Source of the DNA: Saccharomycopsis fibuligera x Saccharomycopsis cf. fibuligera
Lineage: Eukaryota > Ascomycota > Saccharomycetes > Ascoideales > Saccharomycopsidaceae
NCBI GenBank assembly: GCA_001936135.1
Contig: CP012816.1
Location: forward strand, 2,601,501-2,665,500
DNA length: 64,000 nucleotides
Direction: 5' to 3'
Shown piece after piece: positions 40,665 to 52,783 of the stretch. A program made the translations under genes and the position numbers. The notes beneath the pieces were generated by a model. That model was not told where the DNA came from and made no database searches. It saw nothing but the letters and a program-made list of their open reading frames with translations. Positions within the stretch are counted from its first letter, which is position 1, and every line of letters starts with the position of its first letter.

Positions 40665-42032
40665 GGATTTTATTTTTTTGGTCGCGAGTTTCTTCCTCAG
40701 AGGGCTATAATATCTACATTATCAAGTTATGATGTTAAGTTTTGATATCAAAACTGGATGACTTAGCCAATGAGCCCTCATACATTAACTTCACAAAATA
40801 TAACTTATAAAAGGTTTTCTTTTTGCTTTTATTTTGTTTACATGTTTAGAATAGTCTAGTTTTAGATTTCTGTCTACTTGATTTGTGTCTTCAATTTTTT
40901 TTTTTTTTTTTTTTTTCATTCATTGTCTTTCTCTTGTTTCTCAGTTTTTCTAAGTTTTCACATTGTAAAAAATAGTGTTAGTGTATTTATAAATAGCAGA
41001 TGCCCTCAAAAATTATTAATAATGTACAGTCATTTTTTCTTAACCCAAACCGGTCCAGTCATACAAGTCTAATTCACAAACATTGTAATTGAGTTATATC
41101 ACTAGATGTGAATCCACAATACTGATCAGTTCTCTTCTTTGAAACTGGTTCTAAGTGATATTTTCTTTTCAGAAATTGTTTTTGTTTTAACAGGTTTTGA
41201 AAGTTTGGTGTCTTTTCAAGGAACACTAGTTGTAGTTAGTAATTTACCAAAGCAACTATCCCACCTTCCTTCCCTTTACAAAAAAAAAACAAAAAAAAAA
41301 AAAAAAAAAAAAAAAGAAAAAGAAAGAAGGAAAGAAAGATCACAGGAAGCTGAAACGCGTATTCAAAAAAAGTTATATTTTCGAGTCAGAAAGGATAAAG
41401 GATATTTTTTCTTATCACTGTAAAAATATCACAAAGAAAAATGAATGGCTATAGTTAAGAAATATTTAAGCAGACAAGTACAGAAAGTAGCCATATCCAT
41501 AAGAAATTTTAAATCAACACAAAAATAAATCATTTTTTACGGTACCTACTGATTCAGTATTAGCTGTGGGCAATAGCTGGTTTCTGTCATTTCCAGCAGT
41601 TTGCCACCCTCCGGTTCAGCGTAATCATGAAATGGAACCGGTTATGTGTACGATTTCTAAGCTTTTGGTTTTCGGGAAAAAAATTAGCAATCGGGCAATT
41701 GAAGCTTCTGCACATGTAATTTCCTATTACAGAGATTAAGGCAAAGCTCCAAAGTACAATTATACAGATGCAATGCTCTGATATAAGATGTGATAAAAAC
41801 TTTGATTTAAAAAAAAAAAAAAAAAAAAATAGAAATACACATGGAAACATGAAGCATCAAAGCACAGCTATCATGCACATAAAAATCATAAAAATTAACC
41901 AACTTATCACCTATCAACAAAAACATCAATCATTAAAACCATAATCATCGTCATCACTACTGCAAGAATTAAACACCATATAATTAGTTTAAAACATCAA
42001 AAAATTTTGCTTTTCCTAAGGAAAAAGCAGCA
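40665..42032. other. Convergent 3' region between SET2 and MOT1
   Basis: 1.37 kb between convergent genes, without a supported gene. It contains homopolymer tracts T22 (40895-40916), A25 (41291-41315) and A21 (41809-41829). The short frames across them (including 41587-41850 minus and 41139-41423 plus) lack motifs. Confidence 0.55.
41280..41315. repeat. Poly(dA) tract
   Basis: A10, a single C, then A25 on the plus strand, in the SET2-MOT1 convergent region. Confidence 0.85.
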
Positions 42033-45000
42033 TCACTTCTTATTATTCCCCAAGCTATTAACAAAATTCTTGACGTTATATTCGTCTTCATACTGGGAAT
42101 TATCCCACATTTCAGAAAGAGCACCAAGTGCCTTTTTAGCATTACCTCCCAAACCCAAATCGTCAATAGGAGCATCCTCAGCTGCTTTACTTGCTGCATC
42201 ACCGCCATCTGCCTCGCTACTACCATCTTTATCCTCCACGTCAAACAAATCAAGCAATTGATTAGTGTCCATTGATGTCAAGTTGTTGTTTTGCTGGTTA
42301 ACCACTGCTGATGCAACATTCACCTTAAATTGTTGTAAGGACATGATTTTCTCTTCTAAAGTATTACGAGTAATCAAACGGTAAACATTGACTGCCCTGG
42401 TTTGACCCAATCTATGGGCACGATCCATTGCTTGTAAATCATTCATTGGATTCCAGTCATGTTCAACAAAAATAACAGTATCTGCACCAGTTAAATTCAA
42501 GCCTAAACCACCTACTCTAGTGGTAAGTAACAATACATCAATAGAGGGATCAGAATTGAATTTTTGAACGAGCTGTTGTCTCATACGTGGTTCAGTGCTA
42601 CCATCAAGTCTCATGAAAGTAACATTTGGTAGATGCTTCTTGAGTAAGTCATTTTCAACTTTGTCTAACATTTCTTTTAATTGACAGAAAATCAAAGCTC
42701 TATGTTGACTGATGACTCCGTCAGAAAGTAGTTGTTGTTGCTCTTGTTGTCTTTGTTGCTTTTCAGAAGTGAGTCTTTTTAGTGCTGGTTGCATTGAACC
42801 ACCTATACCACATTCAATCAACAAATTCTTCAAATCCATCAATTTGGGAGCATTTCTGATGTCATCAATGTTAGAATTGGATTCAACTAAGTACTTTTGC
42901 ACTTGCATATAGTTTGGATGATCCGTAGATAACACTAATGATGGATGATTACATAATTTTCTCATATATTGCAAGGCTTGAAAAATATGTTGCTTGCCAC
43001 CTCCATTATCTTCTTCCACTTCCATAGCATTCTTAAGATCTTCTTCCACAACCGTCTTCTGCTTCTTGGCAAAATCTTTGTACAATGCTTTTTGAATATC
43101 ACTTAATTCGCAATATCTATCCTGAATAATCTTTGGTGGTAGGTCACTCAAAACTTCAGACTTCAACCTTCTTAACATGAATGGAAGCACTTGTTTATGT
43201 AAGGCTTCCAATGCTAAAGCCCCTGATTCCTGTTCCCTAGATGAAGTTTTGGCATTTCTGCTAGCAGCAATAGGTTTGGAAAATTTTTCTTGGAAGTATT
43301 TTTCAGTACCTAAGAAACCCGGCATCAAAAAGTCAAACAACGACCATAATTCCAATACGTTATTCTGAATTGGAGTACCAGTTAAAATTAAACGATGCTC
43401 AGCCCGTATCATTTTAACTGATTTGGATAGTTTGGAATTAGCATTCTTGATAATGTGACCTTCATCTAAGACCGCATAGTTGAACAGCTTGGTGCTAATA
43501 AAATCAGCATCATTTCTCATCACATCGTAAGAAGTCACCACAATATCAGCGGCATCAAATCCAGGACGTAACGGGTTTCTCACTGATGGAGCACCAGCAT
43601 AAACAAGAACCTTCAAAAATGGAGCATATTGGTTGATTTCTTGCTCCCAATGTCCCATAACAGAAGGTGGGCAAACCACCAATGATGGCAATTTCCGGTA
43701 TTCGTCCAATCCTGTTTTTTTGAAATTCTCAATTCTGGTATGATGATCGCTTGAAACAATACAAATGGTTTGTAATGTTTTCCCCAAACCCATATCATCA
43801 CACAATATACCATGTAAATTGTATCTATTCAAAAAATGCAACCAATTGACTCCGGCCTTTTGATAACTTCTCAAAGTAGCCTTGATAGCAATAGGCAAAG
43901 TATATTCTGGGATCTCGTTAGGGTTCAAAAGTTCTCTCATAAATGACCGCTCTTTTTCTCTACCAACAAGTAATTCTTCTGGCATGTTTGGTGGGTCAGA
44001 AATACCAGCTTCTAACGGCACCAACTTGATAATGGAAGCAAACGTAGTAGTGGCAATTACTCTGATATCTGGATCAGAATCACTCATTCTTCCTAAAACA
44101 GGAACAATGAAGAAAATAACATAAGGCAAGATGTCAGCCCCCATAATATTAGACAAATGATAAATTGATTCAATGGCCCCCTGTCTATGATGAATGAAAC
44201 CAGAATTTTTTAACAATGGTAATATCTTAGTTACCATAAACGGAATGGTTCTAGTCGGAAAAATTTTACAAAGCACTGCTAAACATTTTGCTGCCGAGTA
44301 TCTAAAAACTGAAAAATCAGACTTCAATGCATTGAGTAAATGGTCCAAGTTTAAGTGTTCAAAAACCACACTTTCATCCAATTTAGGTACCAAAATTTCC
44401 ACTAATCCAATGGAATCAATAATTGATTGTGAGGTTTTTTCATTTTGAAAAACTTCATCATTAGCACTAGTATGGGCTTCCAAAATTTTCAGCGGTTCAA
44501 AGGTGAGATCGCGCAATACTGGCAACTTCTCAAAAACTTGGTTGCCATAATTCTCAAGGATCATGTAAAGTGTGGTCTTAGCGCCCAACACTTTCGCAAT
44601 TTGAGCATTTTCACTATTGATTTTGGCTACTGATTTTTGATTTTCCAATGAAAAAATCGTAGATGTTTGCTTATTTGTAGCAAATTCAGGAAGCTGCACA
44701 CTGACATAGGAGCTCAAATTCTTAATCATTTTTTCATAGATTTTAGTTTTTCCATTATCCACCAATTTGTAGATCAATTGAGAAACAGATTGGGCAGTGA
44801 AATGTTGGTAGAGTTCCAAATCTGTCTTGATAGAATCCATGAGACATCTAATAAATGGATTAAGTTTAGGTGGCAAAGAATCTTGAAGGTTGAGAGTGGC
44901 AGCAGCATAGAATGCTAAGATTGTAACATTTCTACTGCTTCTGAAGGTATTGATGTTTTCTATGGAATTAACAATGATTTGTTTCGTGCTATCCAAGGTT

Positions 45001-48000
45001 TCTGAAGCTGTAAATTTGGATGCGCCAGTGAGGAGTTTAGACAATTTGTTGAAATAATGGTTGACCACTTTTTCAGCATCTTGTACTGTAAATGCATTAG
45101 TTCCGGCTTGTTTTTCTCCCTGAACCACCACTGGTAATAATGGAATCTTAGAATGAGGGACACCGCCGGTTTCCTCAAATCTCATAAAAAGTTCAGAACA
45201 ACTATTTCTAAGAGATTTCAAAGATGGCACTAATTCTCTAAAAAGTGGTAACTTTTCTGGTTCGTTCAAATATTTAAGCATAAGAGGCTGTACAAGAGCA
45301 GATAGCTCTGTGTTAAGAGGTTTATTCAATTTTTTCAAAGCAATCGAAAAATGCTTCACCACCACTGCGGCAAAGATTCTAGGGGAGGAAAATGGCGAAT
45401 TCAATGAATGTTTAAGTCTGGAAAACAAGCTTTTCAAAGTATCTGAATCATCAGCAAAAGAAGCCAATGCATAACCAAAATTTTTTGCTGCTGTGAGCCT
45501 TGTCCTTATAAAAACTTCAATACCAAGCAAAGTTATATCACCTTTCAAGATTGGAGCATCAATATTAACATGCAAATCATTAGTGCCGGCACTACTACTG
45601 CTTTCAAGTTGTTGTTGCAGTTGTCCAGCCAGCTGCTCAGCCAGACTCCAAGCATCTTCTTGACTGATGGTATTATCCGCTGTAGGACTTTTTCTTTTAC
45701 GACCTCTTCTTGGACCATTACTGGTGCTGCTGCCACCATTGCTTATGCTACTATGATGATGGTCATGATTGTTCAGGCCGGCGGTGGCACTAGGGGCAAA
45801 AGGTTCGCCATTTGGTTTGAGAATATCGCTGTTATTCATCAGATAATTCAATCGATTAACGCCTAAAGGCACCATTATTAAATTGAGTAATGCATTGGAA
45901 TGTCCTGCAAAAATTTTTTCGACTGAAGATGATGTGCCACTTGTATTATTTTTAACTCTTTGATCATGTTCTATGTTTTTTTCCAAAATTTTGTTGAAAA
46001 CTTGTTCTGAAAGTTCAAGAATGTCTTTGTGCTGCTCAAATAGTAGGTTTTGGAAAATAAGCCTTATTAGCAACGAATCCTGGTACCATTTGTAAGTGCT
46101 AAGCCTATCATCGGATTCTCTGATTTTAAAAAATGATAAAAATGTTTGCAATACCGATCTTCTAACGTTAGAAATGGAATGACGCAAAAATGGATACAAT
46201 TTGGGAATTAAGTTTTCAAATGAGTAGTATTCAGAGTTTTGATCACCATTGCTGTCGCTACTGTTTCCTACATTGGATGACATCTGTTTCATCAATTCTT
46301 GTACTTGAGGATATTCTGATAGAGTACTGATAAGCTGAAGAATGTTATTCAATGAAGATTTAAGATCGTCAGTTATCGACTCAAGAATGTTCCAAATTAT
46401 TTTTAAAATGCATACAAGCCAATCTTTGTGAGGCAAAATGTGGTCAATTGTTGGAATCAACAACGCTGCTGATTCTGATTGGATCTCTTCAACATAATTC
46501 TGCAAACCATCTAGCACCACAGAAATGACATTTTCAAAAATTTTCGCATTGGAGAAAATAAAATCTGATTTAATGGACACCACATATTTTAATCCAAGTA
46601 TACCACCATGAGCTGCTTCCCAGCAACTACGCTTCTGTTCCGTAATTTTAGGGCCTTCAATAACAAGCTCAATCAATTTGCCAAAGATTTGTTCCAATAA
46701 GCGCTTCTCGTTTTCGTCTTCCTCGTTAATATTAACAAGCAATGCTGCAAGGGCTTGAGCAGTAGATTCTCTCACTGGGGCCACAACATTGTCAGAGATA
46801 TAATCACCAAATCTATCTAAAGTGAACAAAGTTAAAATTTTGGTGCTTAAATCTTCAAGAGCTTCCAAGTTTCGCTGATTGTTTTCCGTTTGAGTAAATC
46901 CCCTTATTCTATTGATAGATTTCGCGTGTGATTTTAATAGTTCTTTGAGTCCCAAAGCAGAACCATGGCGAATTTCCCAATTGGGGTTGAATAAGTCAAA
47001 AAGCAATAGTTCATACAAACCTTGAAATTTCCAGATTTTGTCAGAAACCCCAGTGTCTTCAAAACTGATGCTGGACACTTTAGTTTCGACTACTAATTTG
47101 TTTGTATCGGCCTGCGAAGTCAATTCAAATTTGCTTGGCTCGGACTTGATGACCTTTGAATTTTCGTCATTGCTGTTGCTGCCACTATTCGCCACGGTTG
47201 ATGAAAGAGATGATTGAGATAAATCGACTGGTGAGCTTTTGTTCTGCAGACTACTGGCTGCTACCTTCGCTCTTCTACGAGCCATCGCCCTCAATCTAGC
47301 AGCAGAACCTTTGCTGGGAACCGCTGGTACAGATGCCAAAGCTGGATCTTCATTCTTTATGGTTGCTGAAGCTGCGGCTGTTTCTTTCATTTCCTGTTCT
47401 TGTTTAATTCTTGCCTCGTCTTTTTCTCTTTTTATCTTCTTGTACTCCTGCTCTTGTTTTACGAGAATACTCGGGTCGCCTGAGCCAAGTCTGGCGTTTA
47501 ATAACTGTTTAGATAACTTGAGATTTTCCATTAGATCCTTGTCGTTGTCAAGGTCCAAAAGAGGCTGGCCACTAGCCACAAGTTTGGGGCACTCGCTAAT
47601 GAGTTTTGCAAAATTTAACTCGCTAAGCTTTATATTGTCTGAAACCGACAATACATCCTTGAGGAGCTTGAACTCTTCCTCTGGATCTATTTTAACTTTT
47701 GCTGTGTTTTTTTCATCGATATCAGGTTCTTGTTTTATGGTGAGAAGATCTGATTCTTCCGGCTTTACTTTAACGGCCTCATCATCGCCATTGTCATTGT
47801 TATCATCTCTTTGTGTCTCATCCTGGATATTTGGATCCCATGCTGGAGAATGGGCGGTGATGCCGCCAAAGGCGCGGGCGGCGGCTATTCTCGTTTCCCA
47901 TTTTCTCGACTTCAAGTGAGGGTAGACTCTTGCGAGAATATTGAGGGCCTCCTCCGGGTGGTTTTTGGCAGAATCCGCTAGCTGATCTGCCGCGGTATTC

Positions 48001-48099
48001 CTAATGAATGCAGACGAGCCGGTGTCGAGTAAGCTGAGATATATGAGTTAGTATATTGAATCAATATGCGCAAAAATAAAACGTAGCGCAGGGCTGATG

Positions 48100-48137
<38 letters not shown>

Positions 48138-48277
48138 GGTAGGAAAAAATAAAAATAAAAGCAAGTCCGAGAAGAGCAGAGCAAAGCCAAGGAAAGCAGA
48201 GCAGAGCAAAGCAGAACGACAATTGAACAGAGCAGGTAGAGAAATACATACAGGACGAGCCTGTCCAAACGAGACAT
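42033..48277 (-). CDS. MOT1: Mot1, TBP-displacing Snf2-family ATPase (spliced)
   Basis: Two exons on the minus strand: 48277-48252 (26 nt) and 48033-42033, giving 2008 aa. The join restores the known N-terminus: MSRLDRLVLLLDTGSSAFIR followed by NTAADQLADSAKNHPEEALN and VYPHLKSRKWETRIAAARAF. Without exon 1 the open frame would start inside the first HEAT repeat. HEAT repeats fill roughly residues 1-1300 and grip TBP. Snf2 motor motifs follow: LRSYQKAGVNWLHFLNRYNL, CDDMGLGKTLQTI, LDEGHIIKN, LTGTPIQNNVLELWSLFDFL, TTRVGGLGLNLTGADTVIF, DRAHRLGQTRAVNVYRL. Mot1 uses ATP to strip TBP from DNA and redistributes it between promoters. The C-terminal SEMWDNSQYEDEYN end is family-typical. Confidence 0.97.
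48034..48251 (-). other. MOT1 intron (218 nt)
   Basis: Donor GTATGT at 48251-48246. Perfect branch point TACTAAC at 48053-48047. Acceptor CAG ends at 48034, about 14 nt past the branch A. The interior contains a T36 run on the coding strand (plus-strand A at 48100-48135). The intron splits a Leu codon (CT|C). Confidence 0.93.
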
Positions 48278-48647
48278 GGCGAGACAAACAAAATGAGAGA
48301 TGGTGGGGGAGAATAGCAGTGATGTTGCGGGTGAGAGCTGCCGGTGGGAGGCCGTGCTGGGGGCGGAAATCGCTGTTATTTATACCGTTTTCCCAGTTTC
48401 CACACGCATTGCAACACTGGTACATGGTAGCGCGTCGCCAGACACCACCAAGCGTCATCCTGCAGTACATCACGTCTAGCTGTTTTTCTTCCTCACAAAA
48501 CTCCTACAAAACTTACAAACCCTTACAGACCCATCCAGAATATACATATAGACAAGAAAATTTTTGCTGCTCCCAAGACACTGCTGCTCAGCAGATAGCA
48601 TGCATTGCATTTTATCTTGTTATACTATACGGACTTCTAATGTCCCA
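48278..48647. promoter_or_regulatory. MOT1 upstream region, EGH1 3' flank
   Basis: 370 bases between the MOT1 start and the EGH1 stop, both on the minus strand. Open frames here (for example plus 48223-48651) have no recognisable motif. Confidence 0.5.
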
Positions 48648-50978
48648 CTAGCACCACAAATCACAAAGATCACGAAAGACCCCACACACTCCGCTGCTCG
48701 AGTTTCCTTCGTTCTTCACGGCCTTAATCTCGAGTCTTTGGGAGCCGCCCTCGTGGTACCATTCGAGCAGCCGCAGCTCCTCGTCAACAATAAACTTCCC
48801 TGAAGAAATTTTCACGTCTAGCAACTCTCCGTACGGAGCCAACTCAAAATGCTGTGTTGGCAAGTACACCACCGTGGCCAAAAAACGGTCTCCAATATTC
48901 TTGCGGGCCTCTGAAATAGAAAGCACAAACTTTCTATTTGCTAAATCAAACTCGCTGGTCACTTTATGCCCATTGACTCTCACCGCATATGGTCGAACAA
49001 TAGCGTTCACAGCCCTTGTGCCCTCCGCTGTGGCTCTGTTGTTGTCGCCGCTGTTGTCTGTTCTCTGCCCAGCAATAGTATCATGTTCACCGTGCATCCC
49101 ACCAAACGTATCACCTTCTCCACTGTTGTTTGTTGTGCTTCTGGACACAGCAAAACTATTTTCGCTCTCTTCAATCAATCTTGTTTTCGAGTCGTTACTG
49201 TTGATACGCGTCAAGTTGGCCTCAGGATGGTGGTGCTTAAGCTGATCATCTTTGGACCAAAATGAAAAATCTTCGCAGTTCCATCTGTCACCCCACTTGT
49301 GCGAGCTAATGGAACAATATGTCCAGAATGTGTGAGAAATGTCAGATCCTTCCAAGGCAAACCCAAGAGCGTCCAATGCACTGGTTTGCGAATCGTAGAT
49401 ACCGTCTTTGTATGCTTGTTTATTGTCCATGTCAAATGGCATTCCTGTTTCTGTCATCAATATTGGAATGCTTTCCCCTAAAAGTTCTTTACCTTCTCTT
49501 TTGATCTCTTTAAACTGGTCCCTGATGCACTTGCGAATATTGTTTTCACCAAACACAATGCCAAAGATCGGATTCCAGTACTTTCCCCTTACAATTCCTA
49601 GCGTATCCACATTGTACCTTCTATTCCATGTTTTGAACATCAATGACATTCCGTCGTAATAGTGTGGGGCATAAATGGTTTTCGCATCTATTAGTTGAGT
49701 GCCAACAAGCTTTGGTGGCTGTTGCATCACTACTGAGTGCAACAAGATATAGATGTCTGGCAACACAGCTCTAATCTTGTTCTTGTATTTGATATAATAA
49801 TCAACAAAATTGTTATTGGTGAAGTAGTTCAAATCTAGCTGAGCTCCCGTTTGTGGGTGTTTGGCGAAATAGTCTTGATTCAAAATTTGTTTACTTTCAG
49901 CGTCCCATACACCATGCTGGGCCCAAATACATTTGCCAAGTTGCCATTTTGGATCCCTTTTCCATTGGTAATGCTGATCATACTTGTCAGTAGTTAACCA
50001 AGCGGTCTGGCCGTGTGGGTCCACTTCTACCGTCCCTATCTTTTTAGGCCCTGTGACAGCTATTTTGTATTCATCCACTGTAGTAGAGTATCCTTGTCCA
50101 AGTATCAAGCTTTGGTATAACGTTGGGGTCGGACCAACTCGCAACTTTTGGCTCTCTGGAATTTCGTTAAACTCTGCTTGTCCAAAATACCCTTTAAAAG
50201 GCTCATTGAGTAACTCCACGCCAAAAATCATTTCTTCAAAAAACTCAGGATAATTTAATTTTAACTTTTTGATAAAATATTGAATAGCATTACCCCAATG
50301 GTCTTGTAAATAGTCTTGAATATTAACCCCATTGATAATTGCATTAGGAGCAAAAATCTTCCCCGCAAAAAACAAAGTGAACATCGTTCCCGCAGCTAAC
50401 TTGTAATAATTTGATGGCCATAACATTTTTGGATAAACATCAGGGTCTCTTGGATAATAGTTGTGCAAAATGGCCGCTTGCGTTGGATAAAATTTCCTTG
50501 GATCAAACCCAGCAGCATACAACGTCCATAATGGAGCCCCACTACCTCCAGTAAATCTCGACCAAACATCCTGGTGCGGATCAATAAATACATATAGGCC
50601 ACCAATTCGTTGAATTACCTGTAACACTTTTGAGGTATACTCAATAAAGTCATCATCGTATTGTTGGGGGCCGCGGTGCTCGATTGCCTCCCATGTGATA
50701 ACATACCGAATTACGTTATATCCCCAAGATTTGATTCTCTTAATATGATCTTCTGCTTCCTCTAAAGGAAATGGCCTTCCAACAAATGAGACATTATCGC
50801 CATCCCAAAAAACCGAATTTGGATTACTAGCGGGATAATCGGTAGGAAGGTCCGGAGTCTGTGGGAGTTTTGCTGATGAGTCGAGATTAATTCCTTTGAG
50901 CGTGATTTTTCTTCGTTTTGAATCAATAAAATCACCGTACTCGTTGGAAGAAATTGGACCGTGGAGTTCAGTTGCCAT
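48648..50978 (-). CDS. EGH1: GH5-family steryl-beta-glucosidase / glucocerebrosidase (Egh1/EGCrP2 type)
   Basis: 776 aa, close to the 764 of S. cerevisiae Egh1 (YIR007W). N-terminal TIM barrel: VSFVGRPFPLEEAEDHIKRI, SWGYNVIRYVITWEAIEH, YVFIDPHQDVWSRFTGGSGA. The acid/base Glu259 lies in GVELLNEPFKGYFG and the nucleophile Glu510 in ILMTETGMPFD; both are intact. A C-terminal beta domain follows a Ser/Thr/Asn-rich linker (about 590-660). The family hydrolyses ergosteryl-beta-glucoside and, in related fungi, glucosylceramide. It acts on cytosolic or vacuole-bound sterol glucosides. No signal peptide is seen, in line with the family. Start ATG 50978. Confidence 0.92.
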   Translation of the reverse strand: MATELHGPISSNEYGDFIDSKRRKITLKGINLDSSAKLPQTPDLPTDYPASNPNSVFWDGDNVSFVGRPFPLEEAEDHIKRIKSWGYNVIRYVITWEAIEHRGPQQYDDDFIEYTSKVLQVIQRIGGLYVFIDPHQDVWSRFTGGSGAPLWTLYAAGFDPRKFYPTQAAILHNYYPRDPDVYPKMLWPSNYYKLAAGTMFTLFFAGKIFAPNAIINGVNIQDYLQDHWGNAIQYFIKKLKLNYPEFFEEMIFGVELLNEPFKGYFGQAEFNEIPESQKLRVGPTPTLYQSLILGQGYSTTVDEYKIAVTGPKKIGTVEVDPHGQTAWLTTDKYDQHYQWKRDPKWQLGKCIWAQHGVWDAESKQILNQDYFAKHPQTGAQLDLNYFTNNNFVDYYIKYKNKIRAVLPDIYILLHSVVMQQPPKLVGTQLIDAKTIYAPHYYDGMSLMFKTWNRRYNVDTLGIVRGKYWNPIFGIVFGENNIRKCIRDQFKEIKREGKELLGESIPILMTETGMPFDMDNKQAYKDGIYDSQTSALDALGFALEGSDISHTFWTYCSISSHKWGDRWNCEDFSFWSKDDQLKHHHPEANLTRINSNDSKTRLIEESENSFAVSRSTTNNSGEGDTFGGMHGEHDTIAGQRTDNSGDNNRATAEGTRAVNAIVRPYAVRVNGHKVTSEFDLANRKFVLSISEARKNIGDRFLATVVYLPTQHFELAPYGELLDVKISSGKFIVDEELRLLEWYHEGGSQRLEIKAVKNEGNSSSGVCGVFRDLCDLWC

Positions 50979-51557
50979 AATGGTACTAGGATGAATTGGT
51001 TTTATTGGTTTTACTGGTTTCTTAAGGCGCTTATCTAAACAGATGTGTAATGGAACAAGGAAAATAAACAGAAAATTATATCAATGAACCCAATTTAAAA
51101 GTCAAAAATTAAAACGTTAGCAAGCGTGTTTGTTTGTGCCCAACGCTTAAAAGAACGTTTCTTCAAAAGATTTAAATATCTGTGAAGCATACTACTAGCC
51201 AGAAGATTAATTGAGCTTTTTCGCAATGATGGTTGATGGCACTCATCCCATCGTCATCTGCTGCTGTCTCATCGCCATCGTTCAGATGCTGTACGACCTG
51301 TTATCTGCCTTGACACATGCGCCGCGCAGCATAATTATACTTTTTGAAGCGTCCCATGTGACCCGTTTTTTAGAGAAATGTTATTGGTCCTGACAATACT
51401 CGTAACCATTGGACGAGCCACTCAAAGAGTTGGTGAAAAAAATGTTAGCAGTGAGGTGCGAAATTAAAAAGAGAAGGTGCTAGTTAGTTAAGCAATAGGA
51501 TAGTCTAGATATACTTGTCAAATCTACATATTCCCACAACTCAATAATACAATCATA
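50979..51557. promoter_or_regulatory. Divergent EGH1 / ATP15 promoter region
   Basis: 579 bases. A perfect CTCATCGC (PAC core, reverse orientation) lies at 51268-51275, about 283 bases before the ATP15 ATG. It sits in a run of ATCGYCAT-like sequence, so chance is plausible. A 60-codon frame at 51211 has no motif. Confidence 0.45.
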
Positions 51558-52136
51558 ATGTCTGCCTGGAGAAAAGCCGGATTTTCGTATGTTCATAAAT
51601 GTGAATCGAGCTCATGGGTCTGGCCGCCAATGGCTTGATATTGGATTAGCATGATGTATTACGTTGAAAATACTACTGGCAATATTCAGTAGTGTAACAG
51701 GAATAAAAAAAAGAATCAAACATGAGGCAGTTTCAAAAAAATAAAATTGGCAGTTCCGATGCAATGAAATATTCTTGCTGGGTTTCTGTTTTCACGTCGA
51801 TATATAACCAGATCAATGAGCGCTTTGTCTAGTCGATTTCAGGTTTACTTACGTCTATTGTATCTATCATTCTCATATAGATAATATTTCTCGGCTATCC
51901 ATACAAATCAGGAATTAAAAATGCTAATATAAATCCAGCTTCTACGAATAAATTACTAACTTGTATTTTTTAGCTTTAACAAATACATTGCCATCTCATC
52001 CAGAACCGTCCGTTCTGTTTTGAAAGATGACTTGAAAGTCGCTGCTGAAAAGCGTAATGAAACTGAAGTCAAGGTTGCTAAAGCTGTCGGTGGAGGTAAT
52101 CTCAGTGCTCCAGAACCATTGAAGTTGACTAAATAA
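51558..52136 (+). CDS. ATP15: ATP synthase F1 epsilon subunit (spliced)
   Basis: Exons 51558-51586 (29 nt) and 51974-52136 join to a 63-aa protein: MSAWRKAGFSFNKYIAISSR, then TVRSVLKDDLKVAAEKRNET and a short tail ending LKLTK. S. cerevisiae Atp15 is 62 aa and starts MSAWRKAGISYAAYL, so identity is clear. The subunit sits in the central stalk of mitochondrial F1-ATPase, binding gamma and delta and coupling rotation to ATP synthesis. It has no cleavable presequence, as usual for this subunit. The intron has a GTATGT donor at 51587, TACTAAC branch at 51954-51960 and TAG acceptor ending 51973. The coding exons are too short for ordinary length-based gene calling. Confidence 0.94.
51587..51973 (+). 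other. ATP15 intron (387 nt)
   Basis: GTATGT donor, perfect TACTAAC 13 nt before the TAG acceptor, T-rich tail between them. It splits a Ser codon (TC|C). No snoRNA was recognised inside. Confidence 0.93.
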
Positions 52137-52783
52137 GCTGGTTTTATGATTTCTGTTTGACAAAGAAAACATCAAAATCCAAAAAAACTTGAACTAAATG
52201 AATATATTACTACATAAAAGCAATTGTTTTGTTTAATGAATGAATTCTGCTAATGTTTAAATAATCATCAAGTGACTTCAGATAAATGTACCGGAAATTT
52301 CAAAAGAGCAATAGATTTTGTCATCAAAAGTTAAGCAATAATACTACCGTAAGAGCTCATCAGTTGAGTGAATGTCTTGAAGTCTCCTCCAGAGATCGTA
52401 AATACCAATGTGAATAATATCTTAGTGCTGTAGGCAAGAGGCGTGATCTATTTCTATCAACTGAAACATCGTATTCTACCAGTTCTAGTTCGCATGCCTA
52501 ATACTGTATAGCATTGTTTCTTTAGTTAATATGTAACTATTATACAAAGCCTTTACTAATTACGAATTTATAGGAGTGCGCATAGTAATACACACCATCA
52601 AGGGCTACGTTTGCAATAACATTGAAAGTTTCTGAATTTTGCAGTCCTGCAAAAAAAACGACAATACTATCAAGTGATGATAGATAATTGAGCAGCATTT
52701 GTATCAAGTATTAAACCCAACCGTCTTTTTTTGGCTAAAAACCAAACAAAAATATTAATTTTAGATTTAGCAGCAACACCACA
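52137..52783. other. ATP15-OST4 intergenic region
   Basis: 647 bases, AT-rich, with no supported gene or RNA. It presumably holds the ATP15 3' end and the OST4 promoter. Confidence 0.5.

Noticed and set aside
41160-41245. TACTAAC on the minus strand (41242-41236) followed by an acceptor-like AG and about 40 open codons
   Set aside because: No matching GTATGT donor or upstream exon was found, and the peptide is unrecognised.
47239-47919. 226-codon plus-strand frame opposite the MOT1 N-terminal region
   Set aside because: Antisense shadow of a conserved coding exon; Ser/Leu-rich as expected from the reverse of Glu/Lys codons.
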